From the NCBI GenBank assembly GCA_013298335.1, contig JAAFHI010000340.1, positions 1 to 5,041 on the forward strand: a stretch of DNA of 5,041 bases, written 5' to 3'. Source of the DNA: Actinomycetota bacterium (lineage in GTDB: Bacteria; Acidobacteriota; Blastocatellia; Chloracidobacteriales; Chloracidobacteriaceae). The notes beneath the pieces are model-generated. The model was given only the letters and a program-made list of their open reading frames with translations, searched no databases and was not told where the DNA came from. Below, one piece after another: positions 1 to 4,784 of this stretch (position 1 is its first letter; the number at the start of each line of letters is the position of its first letter). The position numbers were made by a program, and so were the translations under genes.

Positions 1-256
1 CCGTCACGAACACCACGATCGGCATCAGCCGCGGATCGAGCGCGGCGAGCGCCTCAAAACCGGTCATCAGCGGCATTTCGATGTCGAGAAAAACCAGATC
101 GGGCCGGAGTTCGAGAATCGCGGCCACCGTCGCCTCTCCGGTCCCGGCTTCGCCGACGATGACGAGGTCGGCATCGCCCGCCAGCAGCAGCGCCATGCCC
201 TCGCGGGCGAGGGGTTCGTCGTCGGCAATCAGTACGCGGATCGGTTCGGTCGTCAT
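1..256 (-). CDS. Response regulator, receiver domain (partial, probably LytTR family)
   Basis: The C-terminal part lies beyond the window's left edge; 85 residues are visible from an ATG at 254-256. The translation starts MTTEPIRVLIADDEPLAREG and has the CheY-like receiver layout: acidic pair D12-D13 (with E14) after the first beta strand, phosphoacceptor D58 in the motif FLDIEMP, and the conserved switch Thr at residue 85 (VVFVT). The LAREGMALLL helix and the EMPLMTGFEAL stretch are typical of LytTR-type regulators. The output domain is not visible, so a LytTR DNA-binding domain is inferred from the neighbouring LytS-like kinase encoded on the same strand (772-1929). The expected role is to accept phosphate from that kinase and control transcription. 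No clear Shine-Dalgarno precedes the ATG (upstream bases are AT-rich, ATTTTACCCTT), perhaps because the natural upstream sequence was displaced by the AT-rich segment next to it. Confidence 0.92.
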   Translation of the reverse strand, partial: MTTEPIRVLIADDEPLAREGMALLLAGDADLVIVGEAGTGEATVAAILELRPDLVFLDIEMPLMTGFEALAALDPRLMPIVVFVT

Positions 257-316
257 AAGGGTAAAATGTTATATTGCTTACCTTCCAACTCAGGGAAAAG
301 AAATGGAGAATAAGAA
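257..316. promoter_or_regulatory. AT-rich divergent intergenic region, probable promoter area
   Basis: These 60 bp lie between the divergent starts of the response regulator (minus) and the small SUKH-like gene (plus). They are much more AT-rich than the flanking coding DNA. A TATATT at 270-275 on the plus strand and an overlapping TATAAC on the minus strand (complement of 268-273) could act as -10 elements. Neither has a good TTGACA-like -35 at the right distance, so promoter calls here are tentative. Confidence 0.3.
304..308 (+). promoter_or_regulatory. Ribosome binding site of the SUKH-like gene
   Basis: The sequence TGGAG lies 8 nt before the ATG at 317-319. It gives a well-placed Shine-Dalgarno and fixes the start codon of the small plus-strand gene. 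Confidence 0.65.
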
Positions 317-652
317 ATGAACTTTCAAATGTTCGAAGCTAAATTTGGTCGCCCGCCTCACCCAAAGTTTGTAGAGTTTCTTCACCAACAATCCTTGCGA
401 AATTTTAGTTTTGTAGTATTTCACTTTGACGACAAGCCATTTATTTTCATAATTCGATGGTTCAACGATTTATCGAACGAGGTAAATTATGAAAAAGACA
501 AATTTATATTTGGGGTAAATGGTGATGGAGATAATTTATTAATTGATGTCAACGATGACTCCCTACAGATTATTCAAGAGGAATATGGTGACCGTGATGA
601 GATTGGAGTCACTATTTATGATCTACTCAACGCAACAATTGAAAATCCGTAA
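317..652 (+). CDS. Small acidic protein, possible SMI1/KNR4 (SUKH) family immunity protein
   Basis: This is a 111-residue cytoplasmic protein with no signal peptide or membrane segment. It is the only plus-strand gene, and it is far more AT-rich (many AAT, TTT, ATT, GAT codons) than its neighbours. The start is supported by GGAG 8 nt upstream. The order of elements resembles the SUKH superfamily: an N-terminal helix with PPHPKFVEFL (residues 13-22), a beta-rich middle, a glycine/aspartate turn FIFGVNGDGDNLLIDV (63-78), and a C-terminal strand-helix ending IYDLLNATIE (100-109), like the closing 'F..FL' helix of the family. SUKH proteins commonly neutralise polymorphic or contact-dependent toxins and are often found as orphans. 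No toxin gene is visible here. The composition suggests horizontal acquisition. The family is assigned by eye without a profile search, so treat the function as tentative; that the gene is real is more certain. Confidence 0.6.
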   Translation: MNFQMFEAKFGRPPHPKFVEFLHQQSLRNFSFVVFHFDDKPFIFIIRWFNDLSNEVNYEKDKFIFGVNGDGDNLLIDVNDDSLQIIQEEYGDRDEIGVTIYDLLNATIENP

Positions 653-771
653 CCATTTAGTTTAGCGGACAGGTGAACCCAGCCAGCCGATTACCTGCCT
701 AATTACCGCTCGGTAAGCCGATACTCAATTGACAGCCGGACCGCACTTCACCACCACAATAAAATACAAGG
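653..771. other. Intergenic gap between convergent genes
   Basis: This 119-bp gap separates the SUKH-like gene (plus) and the kinase (minus), whose 3' ends face each other. It contains a perfect inverted repeat TTACCG-CT-CGGTAA at 703-716 (as RNA, 5 bp around a 4-nt loop) and a weaker CAGGT/ACCTG pair at 670-674 and 693-697. Neither is followed by a T-run on either strand, so a terminator cannot be claimed. No ORF of note is present. Confidence 0.4.
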
Positions 772-1929
772 TTATATCGCGGTTCGTTCGGCGACGGCGC
801 GGGCCGTCACGGATTGTACCGCGCCGGTCCAGTCGCCCGAATCAGCGTCGCGTCCCGCCGGGATGTGGGGAACGTCGATGGTTACCTGAAAACCGCCTTC
901 TGGGTCATTTTTGTACTCAAAAACGTGGTCACCGGGAAACGAACGTTCCAGCCGGTCGGCGGTATTCCGCAGACCGAGGCCGCCTTCCCGGGCGGCGCGG
1001 CGGACGGCATGCGTTGGGCCGTCATTGTAAATCTCGATGTGGAGGCGTCCGGCGCGGCATCTGGCCCGGATGTCGATCCGGCCCGACACGAGTTTCGAAA
1101 TCCCGTGCCGGATCGCGTTTTCGACCAGCGGTTGAAGTAAAAGATTCGGAATCAGCGCGTGGCGGGCGTCGGGGTCGATCGTGAAATCCACCCGCAAGTT
1201 GTTGCCGAAGCGGATTTTCTCGATGGCGAGGTAGGTTTCCAGAAATTCGAGTTCGCGTTGAAAACTGACTTCCTGCGTCCCGACGTTGTTGATCGTCATG
1301 CGCAGGAAATCCCCGAGCCGGGCGATCATCGCGTGGGCGGCCTCGGGCTTGGTCAGCACGAGCGTCGAAATCGAGTTCAGCGAATTGAACAGAAAATGCG
1401 GATGAAGCTGCATTTTCAGCGCCTGCAACTGCGCCATCGCCAGTTGCGACTCAAGTTTCGCCGCCTGCAAGCGGGTTTCCTGCGAAACCCGGTAGTAGTT
1501 GAACAGATGTTCGAGAATCAGGATGAGCCAGAGCGGCACCACCAGCTTGTCGAAGTTGAACGTCAGAACCGCAATGAAGGTCGCCCATTTCAACTGACCG
1601 CGCGCGGCGAGCGTCGGCATGATCGGGATGAAATCCATCGTCGCGACAAACAACACCAGCACCGACGTGACCGCGAAGTGGAGAAGAACGCGCCGCCACA
1701 CGATGGGGCGCTCCAGTCGAAACCGCCGCGACATCGCGAGAACGGCCCCGTTCGCCAGCATGTAGGCGTAACAGACCATGAACTGCTGAACGATGCCGTC
1801 AATCGGCAGCGCCTGCCCGCGCATCCGGGTAATGATGACCACCTGGCTGACGAAAAACAGCGCGATGAGATTCCAGGCCGCAAAAATGATGCCCCAGCGC
1901 TTCAGCACGGTGGTTGTTTCAGGTGACAT
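772..1929 (-). CDS. LytS/YehU-like sensor histidine kinase (His_kinase + GHKL ATPase)
   Basis: This is a 385-residue inner-membrane sensor kinase. Four hydrophobic segments lie at about 12-34, 46-67, 81-105 and 115-146, followed by a short coiled-coil-like linker (150-174). Next comes the His_kinase motif LHPHFLFNSLNSI with the likely phosphorylated H178. The ATP-binding domain shows an N box LLLQPLVENAIRHGI (N271), a G1-type NDGP (302-305) and a G2 box GGLGLRNTADRL (316-327). This architecture is that of LytS/AlgZ/YehU kinases, which phosphorylate LytTR regulators; the receiver protein at 1-256 is the obvious partner, although an opposite-strand gene now lies between them. The ATG at 1929 was chosen because it has GGAA 7 nt upstream and the first membrane helix begins about 12 residues later. 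An in-frame ATG at 1968 (AAGGG about 11 nt upstream) is an alternative; the frame stays open to 2106 but runs into repeat DNA. The tail after about residue 355 is a low-conservation extension. Confidence 0.93.
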   Translation of the reverse strand: MSPETTTVLKRWGIIFAAWNLIALFFVSQVVIITRMRGQALPIDGIVQQFMVCYAYMLANGAVLAMSRRFRLERPIVWRRVLLHFAVTSVLVLFVATMDFIPIMPTLAARGQLKWATFIAVLTFNFDKLVVPLWLILILEHLFNYYRVSQETRLQAAKLESQLAMAQLQALKMQLHPHFLFNSLNSISTLVLTKPEAAHAMIARLGDFLRMTINNVGTQEVSFQRELEFLETYLAIEKIRFGNNLRVDFTIDPDARHALIPNLLLQPLVENAIRHGISKLVSGRIDIRARCRAGRLHIEIYNDGPTHAVRRAAREGGLGLRNTADRLERSFPGDHVFEYKNDPEGGFQVTIDVPHIPAGRDADSGDWTGAVQSVTARAVAERTAI

Positions 1930-1934
1930 GGGCC

Positions 1935-1948
1935 GTTTCCGCGGAAAC
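1935..1948. promoter_or_regulatory. 14-bp perfect palindrome before the kinase start
   Basis: GTTTCCGCGGAAAC is a perfect palindrome ending 5 nt before the preferred kinase ATG (1927-1929). It could be a dimer operator. In the transcript it could fold as a 5-bp stem with a CGCG loop and hide the GGAA ribosome-binding sequence. If the kinase starts instead at 1968, the palindrome is merely coding DNA. Confidence 0.35.
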
Positions 1949-2041
1949 CGATTGGTCGGGGCGGGCATTGTAGCGAAATCCCTTTTTCTCCGTGCCTTCA
2001 AATTGTCCCCCACCCGGTCCATCCCTGACCGGCACGATATG

Positions 2042-2122
2042 TTTTCACCACGGAAACGCAGGGGCGACACGAAGAACCATGGAGTTCCTCTCCGTGAATC
2101 CACCATGTTTCCGTGGTGAAAA
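2042..2122. repeat. 81-bp unit bounded by 16-bp perfect inverted repeats
   Basis: TTTTCACCACGGAAAC at 2042-2057 is the exact reverse complement of GTTTCCGTGGTGAAAA at 2107-2122, with 49 nt between. Smaller complementary pieces lie inside (GGAG 2081-2084 and CTCC 2090-2093). The CCACGG/CCGTGG vocabulary matches dispersed intergenic repeats seen in several environmental phyla. No target-site duplication is visible on the flanks and no T-run follows, so neither a transposon origin nor terminator function is shown. It lies in the leader region upstream of the kinase. Confidence 0.7.
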
Positions 2123-2153
2123 TCCTTGTTCCATCACTTTTCGAATGGAGAAA

Positions 2154-2209
2154 CACCACTAACTGCTAACCACTGACCACTGACTGCTGACTACTGGCCA
2201 CTGGCCACT
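2154..2209. repeat. Heptamer tandem repeat tract, eight units
   Basis: Eight consecutive 7-bp units fit RRCYRCT on the plus strand except the first, which begins with C: CACCACT, AACTGCT, AACCACT, GACCACT, GACTGCT, GACTACT, GGCCACT, GGCCACT. On the minus strand the consensus is AGTGGTC. The tract resembles the short tandemly repeated heptamers known in cyanobacteria and some other phyla. It overlaps the 3' end of the transporter gene: the stop codon (2191-2193) lies in the sixth unit. Confidence 0.85.
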
Positions 2210-3426
2210 GCCTTCGGCAGCCGCGTACCGATCCAGATACTGAGCGCCAGCCAGACTATCGCCACGGGTACGGCGGCAAGAGCCGTGCCGGACACGCCCG
2301 CGCCAACCCATCCAAGCAGCGCGCTCGACCAGACGCCGAGCTGATCGCCGCCGCGGTAGACCAGCATGTCGATGAAACTTTTCGCCTTGTAACGGCCTTC
2401 CCGATCAACCGACGTAAACAACGCTTCCCGCATCGGCGCGGAAATCGCCAGATGCCCCGCCCGCCGGAGGACCTGAAAAACGACCAGTACGCCGAGGGTC
2501 GGCCACGCCCCGAGCGCCGAGAATCCGACCACGCTGGCCAGCGGCAGGGCCGACAGCAGCAGACCCGTCCCGAAAAGCAGAAACAGCCGGTGGGTCAGGC
2601 ACACCTGGCCGAACAGCGCCAGCAGATTGACCGCCAGATCCATCCGGGCGAGGAGGGCCGTCCGGGTCACGCTGTCGGAAACCCGCGCACCGATGATGGC
2701 GGCCTGTTCGAAATAGAGAAACGTCGCGCTGACGGTATAGAGCAGCGTGTAGCCGCCGACCGCGAGGAGAAACGGCGAGCGCCAGGTCTGGACCGCGCCC
2801 CCCGCGACGTCGCCGCCGAGCGGTTCGTCGCCGGGTTCGTCCGCCCGGACCGGCAGCGGGACTTTCGCCACGCACCGGGTCGCGCATTCGATCAGGACCG
2901 CCGCGACGAGCAGCATCGGCGCGACGCCGATCCGTTCGACGAGCAGCCCCGTCGCCCCCGCGCCCGCGATGGCCCCGATCGTTCCGCCGGCGGCGATGCG
3001 GCCAAAATACCGACCGCCCTGAAACCCGAACGCATCCGAAGTGACCGACCAGAAGACGGAAACGGCGAGCAGGTTGAAAACGCTGATCCAGAGAAACAGA
3101 CAGAACCGGACGCCCGGCGCGGCGACACCCGAGGAAAGCATGAAAAAGACGATGGCCAGCCCGGCGAACGTCCGGTAGGTCCATGAAATGACCGACCGGA
3201 CCGGGAACCAGGTCAGACAGGCCGAGTAGACCCAGTTGGCCGCGAGCGTCGCGACGAGCGTTGCCGTAAACATCCACGGCAGCCGGTCGAGCCCGTTCGC
3301 GATGGCCAGTTCGTCGCGAATCGGACGCAACACGTAGCAACTGGCCGTCACGAAGAAAAAGTACGTCCCGGACAGGGCGACGAGGCGGTTTTCCCGCCCC
3401 GCGAGTGGATTGATCACCACGTCCAC
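2191..3426 (-). CDS. NTP/NDP exchange transporter-like (Tlc-related) membrane protein
   Basis: This is a 411-residue inner-membrane protein with about 12 predicted helices arranged as two sets of six around a hydrophilic, acidic loop (about 189-217). Family signatures visible are SCYVLRPIRDELAIANGL (29-46) in and after the first helix, LPWMFTATLVATL (49-61), and REALFTSVDREGRYKAKSFI (333-352) followed by DMLVYRGGDQ. Together these mark the Tlc-like branch of the major facilitator group found in free-living bacteria. True members in intracellular parasites exchange ATP for ADP; the substrate in free-living relatives is generally unknown and is not shown here. The GTG start at 3424-3426 follows the preceding gene's stop by 4 nt and has AAAGGG 7 nt upstream, so the two genes are probably translationally coupled. 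Its last five codons and stop (VASGQ then TAG) are made of heptamer repeat sequence, which suggests that the repeat altered the original C-terminus. Confidence 0.88.
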   Translation of the reverse strand: MDVVINPLAGRENRLVALSGTYFFFVTASCYVLRPIRDELAIANGLDRLPWMFTATLVATLAANWVYSACLTWFPVRSVISWTYRTFAGLAIVFFMLSSGVAAPGVRFCLFLWISVFNLLAVSVFWSVTSDAFGFQGGRYFGRIAAGGTIGAIAGAGATGLLVERIGVAPMLLVAAVLIECATRCVAKVPLPVRADEPGDEPLGGDVAGGAVQTWRSPFLLAVGGYTLLYTVSATFLYFEQAAIIGARVSDSVTRTALLARMDLAVNLLALFGQVCLTHRLFLLFGTGLLLSALPLASVVGFSALGAWPTLGVLVVFQVLRRAGHLAISAPMREALFTSVDREGRYKAKSFIDMLVYRGGDQLGVWSSALLGWVGAGVSGTALAAVPVAIVWLALSIWIGTRLPKAVASGQ

Positions 3427-3430
3427 CCAC

Positions 3431-4585
3431 TCACCCTTTCTTCCGGGCGTGCCACGCCGCCAAAACCTCGACTTCCCGCTGCGGCTTGATGCCCGCGCGG
3501 AGTTTTTCCTGCCGTTCGGGCGTGAGCGCCTTGTACCAGTCGAGCGTGGCCTTCGCCGTTTCCGCCAGCGGACGGAACGTCAGCCCCTTCGCCACCGCCC
3601 GCGCGTTGCTCATCGTGTGCAGGCCCGCCGTTTCGCCGCTCCCCGGCACCCAGACCGGCATGTCGGCCCAGGCCGAGACCTTCTGCGCTTCGAGAAAGGG
3701 CGCGTCCACCCACGTAAAACTCACATCGGAGGCGGTCACGGCGCGGATGCCGTGAAGCATTTCCGCCATCGACAGCCGGGGTTTCGGCCCGAGCGCGTTG
3801 TAGGTACCGACATCCATCTGCTCGGCCATCCGGATCGTCCATTCCGCCAGATCGCGGGCGTCGATGAACTTGACCGGGTCGTTTGGATCGCCGGGGGCCA
3901 TCACTTCCCCGCCCCGGTCAATCCGCAGCGGCCAGTAGGAAAACCGGTCCGAGTAATCGCCCGGCCCGACAATCAGCCCCGGACGGATGACCGCCGCGTG
4001 GCCGGGAAACGCTTTTTCCGCTTCCTTTTCCGCCAGCGCCTTCAGTGCGCCGTAATTCAGACCCGTCACCTTTTCGTCGTTCGGGTCGGTGGTCGTGGCG
4101 ACCACTCCGGTTTCATCCATCCCGACTTTCGAGTTGTCGGCGTAGACCGAAATCGTCGAGATGAAGATGTAGTGCTTCGCCGAATCCTTGAGCAGTTGCG
4201 CCGCCTCGCGTACCCACCGGGGGAGCGTCGCGGGATTGTCGATGACGACATCCCACTGACCGCCCTTGAGCGAGGCGAGATCGCCGGTCGCGCGGTCGCC
4301 GTGAAGCTGTTCGACGCCCTCGATCGGTTTCGGATTCGTCTTGCCGCGGTTGAAAAGGGTCAGTTTGTGGCCGCGGTCGAGGGCGTACTTGACCTGATGC
4401 GGCCCGATGAAGCCGGTGCCGCCGAGAATCAGGATGCGGAGCGGTTTCGATTTGGCGGCGGACTTGTCGGAAGCGGTTTTGTCGCCCGACTGGGCGAAGT
4501 TCAATCCGGTTGAGAGCGGTGCGGCGGCCAGCGCGCCTCCCGCGAGCGCAGCGTGTTTGAGAAAATCCCGTCGTTTTGTCGGCAT
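3431..4585 (-). CDS. Tat-exported NAD-dependent epimerase/dehydratase family protein (extended SDR)
   Basis: The protein has 384 residues. The N-terminus TKRRDFLK (3-10) followed by a hydrophobic stretch to about residue 31 is a typical twin-arginine (Tat) signal; a spacer rich in Lys/Ser/Asp (34-48) leads into the enzyme domain. The Rossmann nucleotide-binding motif GGTGFIG lies at 55-61, followed by FNRG (78-81) at the end of the second strand, an ISTISVY strand (142-148) with the likely catalytic Ser/Thr, and the catalytic Tyr178-x-x-x-Lys182 in NYGALK. RPGLIVGPGD (201-210) and VKFIDARDLAEW (238-249) are further extended-SDR landmarks. It probably binds NAD(P) and acts on a sugar nucleotide or related substrate; the substrate cannot be told. 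Tat export of a folded, cofactor-bound enzyme fits a periplasmic role. It is the first gene of a probable operon with the transporter downstream. No strong Shine-Dalgarno lies near the ATG at 4585. Confidence 0.93.
   Translation of the reverse strand: MPTKRRDFLKHAALAGGALAAAPLSTGLNFAQSGDKTASDKSAAKSKPLRILILGGTGFIGPHQVKYALDRGHKLTLFNRGKTNPKPIEGVEQLHGDRATGDLASLKGGQWDVVIDNPATLPRWVREAAQLLKDSAKHYIFISTISVYADNSKVGMDETGVVATTTDPNDEKVTGLNYGALKALAEKEAEKAFPGHAAVIRPGLIVGPGDYSDRFSYWPLRIDRGGEVMAPGDPNDPVKFIDARDLAEWTIRMAEQMDVGTYNALGPKPRLSMAEMLHGIRAVTASDVSFTWVDAPFLEAQKVSAWADMPVWVPGSGETAGLHTMSNARAVAKGLTFRPLAETAKATLDWYKALTPERQEKLRAGIKPQREVEVLAAWHARKKG
3434..3439 (-). promoter_or_regulatory. Ribosome binding site of the transporter, inside the SDR gene's end
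   Basis: AAAGGG on the minus strand overlaps the final Lys-Gly codons of the SDR gene and lies 7 nt before the GTG start of the transporter. This placement decides the GTG start and indicates translational coupling. Confidence 0.7.
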
Positions 4586-4604
4586 GGAAAAAGTGATGCC
4601 TCGC

Positions 4605-4633
4605 GCAGATTTGGAATGTTTGACGAAATCTGC
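4605..4633. promoter_or_regulatory. 8-bp inverted repeat upstream of the SDR gene
   Basis: GCAGATTT (4605-4612) and AAATCTGC (4626-4633) are perfect inverted repeats separated by 13 nt, starting 20 bp upstream of the SDR start codon. The spacing of half-site centres (about 21 bp, two helical turns) suits binding by a dimeric regulator, or the unit may form a hairpin in the leader RNA. No convincing sigma-70 promoter could be placed nearby. Confidence 0.3.
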
Positions 4634-4697
4634 CCCGACGCGCCCCGTTCAACCATCTTTTTGTGACGAACCGGATTTCAACCGGGATGAACTGCCT

Positions 4698-4767
4698 TGG
4701 AGCGCGGGCATCCTGCCCGCATGTATTTTCTTCTTCTTTTTCATGCGGGCAGGATGCCCGCGCTCCA
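4698..4767. repeat. REP-like nested palindrome pair (26-bp inverted repeat)
   Basis: Bases 4698-4723 are the exact reverse complement of 4742-4767, with an 18-nt T-rich loop (plus strand) between. Each arm also contains its own hairpin, GCGGGCA-TCC-TGCCCGC or its complement, with a 3-nt loop. This head-to-head layout is like bacterial REP/BIME elements. It sits just downstream of the alpha-2-macroglobulin stop codon, where such elements often protect mRNA ends or assist termination. No T-run follows the outer stem on the minus strand, so a classic intrinsic terminator is not claimed. Confidence 0.85.
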
Positions 4768-4784
4768 TCAGGCGCGCTCCATCA
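4759..4784. repeat. 12-bp direct duplication covering the alpha-2-macroglobulin stop
   Basis: CGCGCTCCATCA occurs at 4759-4770 and again at 4773-4784, 14 bp apart. On the minus strand each copy reads TGATGGAGCGCG. The first copy read in transcription contains the stop codon TGA of the alpha-2-macroglobulin gene, and the second forms the outer edge of the REP-like inverted repeat. Confidence 0.75.

Noticed and set aside
81..320. Small plus-strand frame overlapping the response regulator and the SUKH-like start
   Set aside because: Most of it is antisense to the receiver domain and is Ser/Arg-rich; its final codons only coincide with the ribosome site and ATG of the real gene.
703..716. Intrinsic terminator between the convergent SUKH-like and kinase genes
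   Set aside because: The stem is only about 5 bp and no T-run follows on either strand.
1159..1926. Long plus-strand open frame antisense to the kinase (255 codons)
   Set aside because: It has an Arg/Gln/His-rich, low-complexity composition typical of the complement of GC-rich coding DNA, while the minus strand encodes a clear histidine kinase.
1930..2106. Longer kinase N-terminus starting at 2106
   Set aside because: The added 59 residues translate repeat DNA (the inverted-repeat unit) and have no protein-like features; starts at 1929 or 1968 fit the first membrane helix better.
2154..2209. CRISPR-like array
   Set aside because: The units are 7 bp and contiguous, without spacers; this is a simple tandem repeat.
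2452..3186. Plus-strand open frame antisense to the transporter (244 codons)
   Set aside because: It is rich in Arg, Asp, Gln and Pro with no recognisable domain; the opposite strand encodes a well-supported 12-helix transporter.
3410..4513. Plus-strand open frame antisense to the SDR (367 codons)
   Set aside because: It is an antisense shadow of a gene with intact Tat, Rossmann and YxxxK motifs.
4698..4767. Classic rho-independent terminator for alpha-2-macroglobulin
   Set aside because: The stem is strong, but the T-rich run on the plus strand is in the loop and no T-run follows the stem on the transcribed strand; a REP-like element explains it better.
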